Counted from the stretch's first letter, positions 1 to 8,340 are shown. The stretch is 64,000 bases of DNA from CBDCVN01 sp965223045 (GCA_965223045.1 CBDCVN010000013.1:4960001-5024000), one strand, 5' to 3'. Made by a program: numbers and translations. Notes: a model not told the origin generated them from the sequence alone.

Positions 1-2
1 GA

Positions 3-176
3 GAAATGACTAACCCCTTTTCTGGAGAAGACAATCCCCCAATCCTAAAAACTGGATCGTATTGGTATGTGCCTGCTGGAGAAAAACACATTACAACTTG
101 TATTTCACAAGAGCCTTGCCATTTTTACTTTCATTCAGAAGGTGCTTTTGATTTTGTTGCTGTTGATTCTTTGTAG
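3..176 (+). CDS. cupin-domain protein, 3' end only
   Basis: The frame is open to the left edge and stops at TAG 174-176, so only the C-terminal 50-odd residues are present. They contain SYWYVPAGEKH followed by CHFYFHSEGAFDF, the pattern of the last beta strands of a small cupin, with the His of the second metal-binding motif. This resembles DUF4437/ChrR-like cupins, which are often secreted or stress-related, but the substrate cannot be read from this piece. An internal ATG at 6 is probably not the start because the frame continues upstream of it. Confidence 0.6.
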   Translation, partial: EMTNPFSGEDNPPILKTGSYWYVPAGEKHITTCISQEPCHFYFHSEGAFDFVAVDSL

Positions 177-222
177 GTGAAAGACCTTTGTCTTTATGAG
201 TGCAGAGATAGGTAAACTATGC

Positions 223-259
223 AAAGGATCTCAAACATTGTAATGCATTGAGATCCTTT
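223..259. terminator. perfect 12-bp hairpin between convergent genes
   Basis: AAAGGATCTCAA (223-234) pairs perfectly with TTGAGATCCTTT (248-259). It lies between the convergent cupin and aroH genes and ends in short A/T runs on both sides, so a bidirectional terminator is plausible. The sequence GAGATCCTT is also shared with the intergenic repeats near 8.3, 8.5 and 58.4 kb, so it may be a shortened member of that family. Confidence 0.5.
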
Positions 260-341
260 ACCATATGACATATCTTTACAAAAGAGCATTTAACATTTTA
301 GAAAATAGCGAACTATAGATTTTCTAGAATTTAGCTGCATT

Positions 342-713
342 TCAAAGATCTGGCCTCAACTGGACAGCCTCTCGTAGATAAATATGCTTGACTTCCGTTT
401 GTGATTTTGAAGTGTGAACATGCACCATAGCACGTATGGTTCTAGATAGACTGTTCGGCACAGCCATTTCTTGATTACACATAAGGGGCACAAAATCCAT
501 TCCCATTGCTCTTGCAGCTTCAGCAGGAAAGGAACTAGTTAAGTCTGGTGTGGCACTAAAAAAGATTGAGGTAATAAGGTTAAAATCATTTATATCGTTA
601 GCTTCTAATATGGCTTTTAGTAGTTCTTGAGTGGCTTGGTAAATAAGAGAAGGTTTGTCTTGTTCAACAGTTGTAGCTCCACGAATACCTCTTAACCAAT
701 AGGGGTTATCCAT
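342..713 (-). CDS. aroH: monofunctional chorismate mutase, AroH class
   Basis: Converts chorismate to prephenate, the first committed step toward phenylalanine and tyrosine. At 123 residues it has the usual length of the trimeric AroH fold. The N-terminal WLRGIRGATTVE carries the conserved active-site Arg. FFSATPDLTSSFPAEAAR and the segment with PLMCNQEMAVP and SRTIRAMVH supply the Cys/Glu and Arg typical of this class. It is monocistronic and faces a hairpin at its 3' end. Chorismate is also the precursor consumed by the pab genes at 52-58 kb, though the two loci are far apart. Confidence 0.93.
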   Translation of the reverse strand: MDNPYWLRGIRGATTVEQDKPSLIYQATQELLKAILEANDINDFNLITSIFFSATPDLTSSFPAEAARAMGMDFVPLMCNQEMAVPNSLSRTIRAMVHVHTSKSQTEVKHIYLREAVQLRPDL

Positions 714-983
714 AAATTAAAGTTTAACAAATTACTCTTTGTTCACTTAAATGTATTTCTAATTTAGAGATACTACAAAAAAGGGGTGTATCTGCTCCAC
801 CTAGAATAGACAACAATTAACAGTTATACTAAACCTATGGAGAGTGTCATTAGCTGATAAGCAATACCAGTTTTTAGGTTGTTCACTTACCCTTTACACC
901 TACTTCGGTAGGTGCTTTAATATTTGGTGGTTTAACAGGATATTAACACTTATGGGTAATAGTAGAATAAATCAACTCCCTCT
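714..983. other. intergenic stretch with no gene seen
   Basis: This AT-rich stretch upstream of aroH has no open frame that looks coding. It contains one small hairpin (897-918) and leads into a stronger terminator-like hairpin at 984-1010. Both hairpins point to the right, yet no rightward gene precedes them, which suggests that a gene has been lost here. Confidence 0.4.
897..918 (+). terminator. small hairpin followed by CTTT
   Basis: CACCTAC (897-903), a TTCG loop and GTAGGTG (908-914) form a stable tetraloop hairpin followed by CTTT. The stem is nearly the same as that of the hairpin at 984-1005, so the two may be duplicates. The T-run is weak. Confidence 0.4.
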
Positions 984-1010
984 AGCATCTACTTTGGTAG
1001 GTGCTTTTTT
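984..1010 (+). terminator. rho-independent terminator-like hairpin
   Basis: AGCATCTAC (984-992) pairs with GTAGGTGCT (997-1005) with one G-U pair and is followed by a run of six Ts. It has the form of a rightward terminator, but no rightward gene ends here. It is probably left over from a degraded gene or a rearrangement. Confidence 0.55.
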
Positions 1011-1160
1011 ATTTGTGGGTTGAAGAAAAATAGATAGTACCCCCTTCAATTCCTTGGTGAGGAAGTTTGATCGATTTGAATAGCTTCTCTAAATTCTTCA
1101 TGCTATCAATAAATTGTGCAGGAAGATGAAAAGACAATAATTCAGAAGTGCTCCGTACAT
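1009..1160 (-). pseudogene. C-terminal remnant of an unrecognised gene
   Basis: Read on the minus strand, about 50 codons end at TAA 1009-1011 with the sequence LLSFHLPAQFIDSMKNLEKL followed by FKSIKLPHQGIEGG. The composition is that of a normal protein and unlike a random frame. Upstream it runs straight into the hisZ-like fragment at 1163-1224, where the reading stops making sense. I take it as the tail of a gene cut off by rearrangement. I do not recognise the family. Confidence 0.35.
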
Positions 1161-1162
1161 AA

Positions 1163-1224
1163 CGCACACTCGTGAGTTTACTCAGGTAGGAGTGGGGCTT
1201 GTGGGCACTAGCAATGCTCGAGCT
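1163..1224 (+). pseudogene. hisZ-derived fragment
   Basis: About 60 bases repeat part of hisZ (32377-32436) almost exactly, including 29 identical bases starting at CACTCGTGAG. Translated, it gives EFTQVGVGLVGTSNARA against EFTQVGVELVGVSNARA in HisZ. Similarity stops abruptly at both sides. It is a piece of a second hisZ copy or a captured fragment, not a working gene. Confidence 0.65.
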
Positions 1225-1261
1225 ATCCGTGTCAACACATTATATGTGCGCTGGTTAGGTG

Positions 1262-1906
1262 TTATTGTGCTGATAACCAAGACATTACTTCTTTTGCAAG
1301 AGCGCAGCCAAATGTACGATGTTGATGGGCATCTAAATGAACGCCATCAACATTGCTTGTGGAAACCACAGAACCTGCATCAAAGAAGAGGCAATCACTA
1401 TCTTTCGCAACACGCTCGATTTCCTGGGTAAGGCCAAGTGCTTTGATTTCTGCTCCTGCAAATTTCGCAGCCATTGCTCCTTTTGCTTCTTGAATTTGCG
1501 GTGGTGCTACTACCATAATTTTTGGAATTGACATACTTGGCTCAATTGGTGCGCGTTTAATTGCACCAATGATTGCTACAATCCCTTGAGCTGAGTGCCA
1601 AGCACTATGCTGATGAATTGATTGAAAATCATTGGTGCCTAAAAAGACAATTACTAATGAAAGGGGGGAATTTACCTCGATGCGTTGCTCGAGCCCAACC
1701 ATGCCATTTCGGCCTAGTTTGAATGGGTCATTCCAAACAGTGCGGCGTCCATTAAGGCAGTCTTCAATTACTCTTACTTGTTGCCCCACCTCTGTTAGCT
1801 CTATTTCCATTACCCCAGGCCAGCGTTGATCAAACGGGAATCGATCCCTAGAACCTGGGACTATCCCCCAACTGAGAGAGTCACCATATACAAGAATTTG
1901 GTGCAT
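1262..1906 (-). CDS. SGNH/GDSL arylesterase (MsAcT-like acyltransferase)
   Basis: A 214-residue single-domain SGNH hydrolase. Block I is ILVYGDSLSWG with the catalytic Ser at residue 10, block III is VIVFLGTNDF, and the C-terminal DGVHLD supplies Asp and His. The order RFPFDQRW, NGRRTVWNDP and FFDAGSVVST matches the Mycobacterium smegmatis arylesterase/acyltransferase group closely. That group hydrolyses small esters and can transfer acyl groups or make peracids. No signal peptide is visible, so it is probably cytoplasmic. It stands alone, preceded by three 15-bp tandem repeats, and its 3' end meets the debris at 1.0-1.25 kb. Confidence 0.85.
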   Translation of the reverse strand: MHQILVYGDSLSWGIVPGSRDRFPFDQRWPGVMEIELTEVGQQVRVIEDCLNGRRTVWNDPFKLGRNGMVGLEQRIEVNSPLSLVIVFLGTNDFQSIHQHSAWHSAQGIVAIIGAIKRAPIEPSMSIPKIMVVAPPQIQEAKGAMAAKFAGAEIKALGLTQEIERVAKDSDCLFFDAGSVVSTSNVDGVHLDAHQHRTFGCALAKEVMSWLSAQ

Positions 1907-1932
1907 ATTAAAAATACCTAACTTTGCAATTC

Positions 1933-1977
1933 ACTGACATATAACTCACTGATATACAACTTACTGATATACAATGC
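1933..1977. repeat. three tandem 15-bp repeats upstream of the arylesterase gene
   Basis: Three consecutive 15-mers, ACTGACATATAACTC, ACTGATATACAACTT and ACTGATATACAATGC, lie 27-71 bases before the start codon of the minus-strand arylesterase gene. Their position suits an operator, but nothing shows which regulator would bind. Confidence 0.55.
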
Positions 1978-2122
1978 AGTGAACATCTGATCAAGATAAC
2001 CTTGCTAACACTCATACTTTGGTGCGTTGAATGTCCTCAGTACTGTAACTTCTTGCCCAATGAGGCTCGTTGTTTAAATATTTGTGGACTTTATTGACCT
2101 CCAGTTTTGATTTATCAATTTA

Positions 2123-2430
2123 CTGGAATTACGCAGGCTCTAATTACTCATCTAGATAAGGGTTTTTGCCGACCACATGCCATAAGATGTGCCTCTGACG
2201 CAAAATCGTTTTTTACTATTTCCTGCACAGTAATCTTACCCACCTCAAAATGCCTCTAAAAACTTTTTGGGGTAATTCCACACTTATACTTTTTGTCAGA
2301 TAATACCTCAACCTGTCTGGAAAAGAGTTTACGCTCTAAGAGAATAAATCATTCCTGCACACATCTTTAGAAAGGTATATGCAGGAATACTTTGTTTGTG
2401 AAAGACTTTTTAAGGGGTGCGTAATTCCAG
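2123..2430 (+). mobile_element. 308-bp MITE, copy 1
   Basis: The element begins CTGGAATTACGCA and ends with the exact inverse, TGCGTAATTCCAG. It is flanked by the direct repeat AATTTA (2117-2122 and 2431-2436). It carries no open frame of useful size. Two further copies, identical as far as I can compare by eye, lie at 22235-22542 (inverted) and 38264-38571. Inside is a second inverted repeat (ATTCCTGCA/TGCAGGAAT). This copy sits between genes, downstream of the sulfotransferase operon. Confidence 0.92.
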
Positions 2431-2514
2431 AATTTATACGTGTCATTATATGTCATTTGAGTGCTAATGTTTTAATCGGCTGTGACACCTCATTACTCTG
2501 TGTGTGGCAGGCAG

Positions 2515-3066
2515 TCAGCTGAATGTGCTTCTTTTATTCAGGTGTGGAAATTCTGTTTTTTGTGGTAGGGGTTTGTTGAGGAAATTGCACAAAGGCTCCC
2601 AGCTTGGTGTTAACGTCAATGGAAAGACGAGCAAGTCGTTTGGGCGATCACAAAAGTAGTCTTTAACCTCTGCATTGTGTTGATTGTACTGTTGGATATA
2701 AGCAGTTTCGTTACCCACAGGTGCTCCTGCACCATAAATCCATTGGCGCATAGGAGTTTCTTGAGTACCAAAATAGCGTGTGGTGCGCTTAATCCACTCA
2801 TCAGTTGGACAAATTGTTAAGACAAATTTACTGTTAGGAAAAGCGTTATCGAGATCCCGAAAGAGCACAGGCCAAGGATTATCTTGAAAAGCATCATAGT
2901 GGTTTGCAAGACTGAGGGCTTTTTTCAGCGCTGTTTGGGCAATATCCTTGTCACGAGTTCCAAAAGGACCACAGACTTTGTAGCCTAATAGGGATAAAGC
3001 ACATCCTAGTGATTTAGTGCCTGTTTTATGAAAGCCAATGCCAAAGACTTTTGATTCCTTGGTCAT
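2515..3066 (-). CDS. sulfotransferase-family protein
   Basis: A 183-residue protein starting KVFGIGFHKTGTKSLGCAL, the 5'-phosphosulfate-binding loop of PAPS-dependent sulfotransferases, in the form of the Sulfotransfer_4-like family. KFVLTICPTDEWIKRT corresponds to the region holding the 3'-phosphate site. It would transfer sulfate from PAPS to an acceptor, here probably a sugar given the neighbours. Its start overlaps the stop of the upstream sulfotransferase by 4 bp, and it is the last gene of the operon running from 8033 leftward. The acceptor is unknown. Confidence 0.75.
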   Translation of the reverse strand: MTKESKVFGIGFHKTGTKSLGCALSLLGYKVCGPFGTRDKDIAQTALKKALSLANHYDAFQDNPWPVLFRDLDNAFPNSKFVLTICPTDEWIKRTTRYFGTQETPMRQWIYGAGAPVGNETAYIQQYNQHNAEVKDYFCDRPNDLLVFPLTLTPSWEPLCNFLNKPLPQKTEFPHLNKRSTFS

Positions 3067-3992
3067 AAAGCTCCTTCAACGATTAATCGAACAAACGTCG
3101 TGAATTTCTCGAACTCAAGCGATTTAGTCTTCCCAACTTTCTTGCCGTCTTCACCTTCAGATACAACAATGTGTTCTAAAACTGCAAGGTCAATGTTGGA
3201 GAAGGTGTCATACAATATTGTTTGTGCTGTTTCTGTCATGATTGTGTGATTTGTACTCAGGAAGTCTTGCAACAAACGTTTAAATACCTGCCTGTTTTGA
3301 TTACTAGCAACATAAGAATTGACTTGTCGCATCATTTCTATGGCCCAGTCAGGCAACGAGTCATTAATATTTGGTAGAGGATGTGTTCTTAGATGGTTTA
3401 TCCCCAAGATTTCTAAAATGCTGCTAAACCAATTGGTGTCATCAAATCTGATGTGGTGTGTTGCCTGTGCACCGTAGTTACGCTTCATATCAGCAAGCAA
3501 GGTATTGTGATCTAAAAGTTGCTTAATACGAGGATGGTCTTTGATTTCATCAATATGGAGGGATGTTCCCCATAAATCACTCGAGCCGTTGTTAGGGTTC
3601 AGAACACACTGTTTGTGATACGACTTGAGCCATGCATCTACAGGACGGGTGACAAAGACGATGTTTATTTCAATATCTTGGCTAAGGTCTCGAAAGGCTT
3701 GCAACGCATCAGGATGAAAGTCATAAAAATGATTGGAGAGACCTTCATTTGAAAACAAAATTGTTTCACAGGTTGATTTTGACACAATATTTTTAAGAGT
3801 TGGAATCATGGGGTTATTGCGTAACTCACCAACTAAAAAGCTATGCTTATCATCTTGATGCCCAAAATGCTCAGGATAATCAATACCCACCAAGGCTAGC
3901 TCAGGTCTATGTTGGCGAAACCATTTTTGTAGCGCTGTTGTGCCTGTTTTTGGCAAACCAACATGTAGGACGAGTTGCTTACAAGCTATCAT
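3063..3992 (-). CDS. PAPS-dependent sulfotransferase
   Basis: A 309-residue protein with the PAPS 5'-loop LHVGLPKTGTTALQKW at residues 9-24 and the typical strand-loop EINIVFVTRPVDAWLKSY in the middle. The latter has the Arg and a downstream Ser that bind the 3'-phosphate. The remainder is unassigned helical sequence. It overlaps the genes on both sides by 4 bp, which implies translational coupling with the glycosyltransferase-like gene upstream and the smaller sulfotransferase downstream. The acceptor is probably a polysaccharide, by context. Confidence 0.8.
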   Translation of the reverse strand: MIACKQLVLHVGLPKTGTTALQKWFRQHRPELALVGIDYPEHFGHQDDKHSFLVGELRNNPMIPTLKNIVSKSTCETILFSNEGLSNHFYDFHPDALQAFRDLSQDIEINIVFVTRPVDAWLKSYHKQCVLNPNNGSSDLWGTSLHIDEIKDHPRIKQLLDHNTLLADMKRNYGAQATHHIRFDDTNWFSSILEILGINHLRTHPLPNINDSLPDWAIEMMRQVNSYVASNQNRQVFKRLLQDFLSTNHTIMTETAQTILYDTFSNIDLAVLEHIVVSEGEDGKKVGKTKSLEFEKFTTFVRLIVEGAL

Positions 3993-4897
3993 TTTGATGC
4001 AACTTTCTTACACATATCTTGAAACGCATCTCTGATCACTCTGAAATGTTGATTCCCATCATATGTAGCAAGGATTGAATTGATACTTTTGATCTTTGCA
4101 TCAATATAGTCCACACCTGTTGCTATGATTTTTCCATTTTGATCGAGCTTCCAATGATAGTGCAGGGTTGAAGGGTTGTGACAGATAGTATTTTCATAAT
4201 GCTCTGATGAAAAGTGGATAGGGAAATTGTCTTCTTCACTTAGGGGCGAAAAAGGCAGTTTTAGTGAAATCATAGAAAGCATAAAACCAAGCTGATCTGC
4301 ATGAAGCACTGCCTTGCCCAGTATTTCAGTCTGATTAAGACAGAATGCTGCCCATTTTCGCCATATGCCTGCCAGTAGGCGCAAATCCATGTGAGGAACG
4401 ACATAAAGTCCTCCATTACAATTAAGATAATGGGTTTTGGCATTGGGTGCATGGGTAGGGATGGCATTTAAGGGTTCGTGATCAAAGCCTGCTTTTTCTA
4501 GCAGTGCTGCCAAATGATTAGGATTTGGATTGGGTTTGTCCACCAACTTTGCCCTCACATTGTTATTTCTAATTAAGTCAATGGGAGACGTTGAAAATGC
4601 TAAGTCAACGTCACAGAGGATGACATAATTTGTTCGTTTGGTTCCCAGAAACTCTAGCTGCTGAAGTTTGTTGCAATACACCGCAGGACCGGTCCCAAAG
4701 CTGTCAACGACATTCATTTCAATCCCCATATAATGCACAGCATCTGCAAAGTAAGTAGGTGATGTTCCCACATGATGAATGATGGGATGTAATTCTTTTA
4801 AAGCCCCCGTTGATTCTAAAGACCCCATCCAATTCCAAGCTTGCATGTGAAATTTGGGGTTATTATCAACCACACAAGAAATGAGGGGCTTGCTCAT
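3989..4897 (-). CDS. glycosyltransferase-like protein (GT-A type)
   Basis: A 302-residue soluble protein. NYVILCDVDLAF near residue 95 has the DxD motif of GT-A glycosyltransferases, and HYLNCNGGLYVVP near residue 165 resembles the acceptor-side NxGxF/Y block of GT8- and GT32-like enzymes. HADQLGFML fits the later DQ motif. Sitting between sulfotransferase genes with 4-bp overlaps, it probably adds or reads a sugar of the glycan that the operon modifies. The family assignment is tentative and the sugar donor unknown. Confidence 0.55.
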   Translation of the reverse strand: MSKPLISCVVDNNPKFHMQAWNWMGSLESTGALKELHPIIHHVGTSPTYFADAVHYMGIEMNVVDSFGTGPAVYCNKLQQLEFLGTKRTNYVILCDVDLAFSTSPIDLIRNNNVRAKLVDKPNPNPNHLAALLEKAGFDHEPLNAIPTHAPNAKTHYLNCNGGLYVVPHMDLRLLAGIWRKWAAFCLNQTEILGKAVLHADQLGFMLSMISLKLPFSPLSEEDNFPIHFSSEHYENTICHNPSTLHYHWKLDQNGKIIATGVDYIDAKIKSINSILATYDGNQHFRVIRDAFQDMCKKVASK

Positions 4898-5499
4898 GGT
4901 TTGTATCCAAACTGGTAGCCAAAACGCTCAATATCTTCAGCAAACCACTGGGCGATTATGTTGACCGTTTTAGGCGTGTAGTATTCGATATAAGACTTCT
5001 GCCGCTCGGACGCTTTAAGGTGGGGCAGTTCAGCACTATCTGCTAGTTTAACAATGGAGCAAACATACTCAAAATCTTTTTGTAGGGTCTCAAACTTTCC
5101 AATGTAATCTACAATTAACTCCTCTGAACTGCTGCTATGAGAAGCTTTAAGCCAGTGGGACTGTGGCATAAACATTTTGGGTTTGTCGTAGTAGATAGGG
5201 TCTTGCTCACCATATGTCCGTTCAACCCATTCCAAGAATGAAATAGTGTGCATTCCTAGATTAGTTTGGTTGGTTTTAATGCGCCAGTGGTAGTGGGACA
5301 CAACTTTGTCCCAAGGATTACGGACAAAGGAGAAGCTGAACCCTTTGTGCCACTGTTCAGCCCCTACTTCATCACGAAATTCTGTAGCTGTTTTGTGTTG
5401 AAATTTTAAGCCCAAACCTTGTTCAATAGAGCTTCCTGCAGTTTTGTTGATGTGAACAAAAAAAATCTCTCTATTGGTTAACTCGAGCCTATTTTGCAT
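4894..5499 (-). CDS. sulfotransferase, Sulfotransfer_2 type
   Basis: The most likely start is the ATG at 5499, which has a GAGGAA ribosome site 7 bp upstream; the frame is open to 5598, but that would overlap the upstream SGNH gene. From this start the protein has 201 residues. FFVHINKTAGSSIEQ is the PAPS 5'-phosphosulfate loop and FSFVRNPWDKVVSHYHW is the 3'-phosphate motif, both as in carbohydrate sulfotransferases of the Sulfotransfer_2 family. It is the first of three sulfotransferases in the operon, which supports a sulfated glycan as the product. Confidence 0.85.
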   Translation of the reverse strand: MQNRLELTNREIFFVHINKTAGSSIEQGLGLKFQHKTATEFRDEVGAEQWHKGFSFSFVRNPWDKVVSHYHWRIKTNQTNLGMHTISFLEWVERTYGEQDPIYYDKPKMFMPQSHWLKASHSSSSEELIVDYIGKFETLQKDFEYVCSIVKLADSAELPHLKASERQKSYIEYYTPKTVNIIAQWFAEDIERFGYQFGYKP

Positions 5500-5524
5500 A
5501 TCTATTTCCTCAAACATCCTACTT

Positions 5525-6625
5525 CTAATTCCTGTGCTCCTCATTAAATTCCTTGACAAGTTGATAAAACTCAGGGAACATCGCCTCTGTATAGGCACGT
5601 TGCACCTCAGCGATGGGGTGAAAGTCCCCCAGGAAAATTTGATTGCTGCGCTTTAGATAAGGTCTTACTGTGGGTACGATATCAATTAATGTGTGCATTG
5701 GATACGACACCATAAGTTGTTCATAGGCTCGAGCTTCTTTCTCAAATATGGCGTCACTGTAAGGAAGGTTTCGGAAGTGTGGAATTAGTAAAATAACCAC
5801 AGGCTGTTGTCGTGCAGTCATGTCAGCGAGAAACTCATTGATAACATCTTTGTTTAGTCGTACAGTAAAGCGATCACGTAGTGCCCAATCATCACTAAGC
5901 CACTCTTGAAGGTTGCGTAAGATAAAAACGTCGACAGCACGATAAAGAAATAGATGTTCATTGAGCTTGTTAAGGTTTAGCCACTGATGTTGCTCGAGTT
6001 GTTTAGCAAATCGTGATGCCTGTCGTTGTGAAGTTCTTGGTGTAGGAATAAGTCGCTCAGTAAAAATGCTTTCGTTTAAGATTCCATATGGAACAGGCAG
6101 CACCACAACATCGGGCGAGAAGGTTTTGGCATAGGCATTGTAATAGCCGATGGTCTTGTGGATTGTGCCGCCACCAATGGCAAAGTTTAGAATTTCCACA
6201 GGATGCTCTAGGTTTGTGGCATTAAAATCTTGCTGTAGTTGAGAGGTATACATATCTTCGTTGCTCACACCTGATCCCATAGTCACAGAGCGTCCTAAAA
6301 AGGCAATGCGAATGGTTCCAGAGGGTTTCTTGATAGGTACCTCCCAGCCTCGAAAGCCATAAGTATTGGTGCTAAATGGTGCGCCCTTAAACCGTGTTGT
6401 ATATGAAGCAGGCAGTCTGCTGGGTTTGCCACGCTCTGTCACCATAGGAAAGCGTTTGTTCATGTTATGGGGAGTGTACTCGAGTGGAGAGTGTAAGGCT
6501 TCCCACCCCAAATAGCGTACACGTAGGTAACTTTCGATGCCAAGCAACAAGCACAGGTACAGAAGCAGTCCTAGGAAAAACCGTGCAAAGAGTTTAAAAC
6601 TGGAAATAAATAAAATCTTTTCCAA
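5525..6625 (-). CDS. membrane-anchored SGNH hydrolase-like protein, MBOAT partner
   Basis: 366 residues with an N-terminal membrane anchor (about residues 12-32) and an SGNH domain outside the membrane. IRIAFLGRSVTMGSGV is a variant of block I in which the usual GDS is GRS, and FLGDFHP near residue 340 supplies the Asp-x-His pair. Such proteins work with MBOAT acyltransferases (compare AlgI with AlgJ/AlgX, or WssH/WssI) to pass acetyl groups to extracellular polysaccharide. Its start overlaps the end of the MBOAT gene by 32 bp. The GDS-to-GRS change retains the Ser, but its effect is unclear. Confidence 0.75.
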   Translation of the reverse strand: MEKILFISSFKLFARFFLGLLLYLCLLLGIESYLRVRYLGWEALHSPLEYTPHNMNKRFPMVTERGKPSRLPASYTTRFKGAPFSTNTYGFRGWEVPIKKPSGTIRIAFLGRSVTMGSGVSNEDMYTSQLQQDFNATNLEHPVEILNFAIGGGTIHKTIGYYNAYAKTFSPDVVVLPVPYGILNESIFTERLIPTPRTSQRQASRFAKQLEQHQWLNLNKLNEHLFLYRAVDVFILRNLQEWLSDDWALRDRFTVRLNKDVINEFLADMTARQQPVVILLIPHFRNLPYSDAIFEKEARAYEQLMVSYPMHTLIDIVPTVRPYLKRSNQIFLGDFHPIAEVQRAYTEAMFPEFYQLVKEFNEEHRN

Positions 6626-8033
6626 GATTTGCTCCTATGGTAAAAAGCAGCGTTAGAAGGATGCAAGATATAAGGGCTTGCCAATACCAAACAAGTCGCC
6701 TTATCACCATCAGATCTTTAGACATAAGCTGAGCAAGTTGCATGAATAGTAAGGGAGAGGTAAAGAAAGCCAGCGTTAGCCCGTCCTGTAGGTTTTGAGA
6801 ATTAAAACTATAGTTGCTGGTTAGTAGCGAACGTTGGAGAAGTCGCCACGCATGGGGTAAATTTTCTGCAATAAATAAATAGGTTGATAACGCCCACAAA
6901 TGGAAGACCACACTAACACTAAGAAATAACTGTAATTGTGTTGGCTTTGCTGAAGAACGCCTCCAATTTTTAGATAGCCATGCAGATAAATCACGATGAA
7001 CAAGCATGATAATGCCCCAGCCTGTTCCCCACAGCACAAAGGTCCAAGCTGCGCCATGCCACAGACCTGCTAACATCATGGTAAGGAAGAGGGCGCTGGT
7101 TTTGGGGTAAAAAGGCATTTTGTACCGTAGCGGGCGATAGAGATAGTCGCGTAACCAGTGCCCAAGCGTGATATGCCAACGTTGCCAGAGCTGGTTGGGG
7201 TTGGTGGCAAAGTAGGGTAAACGAAAGTTTGTAGTTAAATTGATTCCCAAAAGCTTGGCAAGCCCTACCGCCATATCAGAGTAACCTGAAAAGTCACAAT
7301 AAACTTGGATGGGAAAGGCAATTATAAATAAATAACCTGTGATACCATTACTATCTTGGCTAACATGTGCCCACCAGTAAGTAAAAAGCGCAATGTTATC
7401 GGCAATAAAAACCTTCTTAAAGAGACCCCATATAATGAGCCACAGCCCATCATAAAAATCATCTGTTTTGAGGCTGCGTGGTTGTTGGAGTTGGGGGATA
7501 AGTTTGCGAGCCCGTTCAATGGGTCCTGCCATGAGTTGGGGGAAAAATGCGACATACAAGGCAAAATCAAAAACGTTGCGTGTAGGCTCGAAATCTTTGC
7601 GATATACATCAATAGTATAACTGAGGGTTTGAAAGGTATAAAATGAGATACCAACGGGCAAAATAATTTCTAGTGTTGGCAAGCTCGGTGCAGCACCAAA
7701 CAAACTAGAGTACAGTCCTGCAAAGCTACCAACAAAAAAATTAAAGTATTTGAAAAAGCCTAGAATTGATAAATTGCTAAGGATACTTAAAGTTAAAAAC
7801 CCTTTTGCAAGTCTAGGACGTTCTGTTTTATGTGCATGGGCTATGACCAAACTTGAAGAGTAGTCAATTAGTGTTGAAACTATAATGAGCAACAAAAACC
7901 GTACATCCCAATAACCATAAAAAGCATAGCTTGCTGCTAGCAATAAAATATTTTGTGCCCGAAAGGGTAAGATTAAATACAGTAGATAAACTGAGGCAAA
8001 AAAGTTAAGAAAGAGTTGTGAGTTAAAAAGCAC
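6594..8033 (-). CDS. MBOAT-family membrane O-acyltransferase (AlgI/DltB-like)
   Basis: 479 residues with about ten hydrophobic segments. The family motifs are clear: LPVGISFYTFQTLSYTIDVYR, FPQLMAGPIER, QRWHITLGHWLRDYLYRP and AGLWHGAAWTFVLWG, the last with the catalytic His. It moves acyl groups, usually acetyl from acetyl-CoA, across the membrane for transfer to a polysaccharide. It is the first gene of the six-gene minus-strand operon, so acylation and sulfation probably act on the same glycan. About 600 bp of repeat-bearing intergenic DNA lies upstream. Confidence 0.93.
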   Translation of the reverse strand: MLFNSQLFLNFFASVYLLYLILPFRAQNILLLAASYAFYGYWDVRFLLLIIVSTLIDYSSSLVIAHAHKTERPRLAKGFLTLSILSNLSILGFFKYFNFFVGSFAGLYSSLFGAAPSLPTLEIILPVGISFYTFQTLSYTIDVYRKDFEPTRNVFDFALYVAFFPQLMAGPIERARKLIPQLQQPRSLKTDDFYDGLWLIIWGLFKKVFIADNIALFTYWWAHVSQDSNGITGYLFIIAFPIQVYCDFSGYSDMAVGLAKLLGINLTTNFRLPYFATNPNQLWQRWHITLGHWLRDYLYRPLRYKMPFYPKTSALFLTMMLAGLWHGAAWTFVLWGTGWGIIMLVHRDLSAWLSKNWRRSSAKPTQLQLFLSVSVVFHLWALSTYLFIAENLPHAWRLLQRSLLTSNYSFNSQNLQDGLTLAFFTSPLLFMQLAQLMSKDLMVIRRLVWYWQALISCILLTLLFTIGANLGKDFIYFQF

Positions 8034-8245
8034 TAAAACTCCTTCCTATGTCTAGGAGCTAGAATAACTCACGTAGACAATTTCTCTTAACAAGAAGCAA
8101 GTTGCCTTGATGTACTCCCACGGCTAAAACCGTCTGCTTTAATTGTGCCCACCGTAAATATGTAGAGAGGGTTAGCTAGTGAGCTATACCCAACATATAG
8201 TGTTTCAGGAAAAATTTTCCCTAGAGATAAATTCTTTCTGTAAGC

Positions 8246-8340
8246 ATGTCATGCTGAAGAGCAGGCCCTTACAAGGGTAAACGACGAATGGATCTCACAG
8301 CCATAACGCAATGAGATCCTTCGCTGACTCAGGATGACAT
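8246..8340. repeat. intergenic repeat, TGTCAT...ATGACA family, copy 1
   Basis: Starts ATGTCATGCTGAAGAG and ends CTCAGGATGACAT, imperfect inverted ends around an inner pair GGATCTCA...TGAGATCC. A conserved tail, GATCAGGCAAGGACTTATCTGG, follows at 8350-8372 and also occurs at 12340-12363 and, inverted, near 27318. Related copies lie at 8468-8565 and 58394-58502. Intergenic repeats with such ends are common in several bacterial phyla; their function is unknown. Confidence 0.65.
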
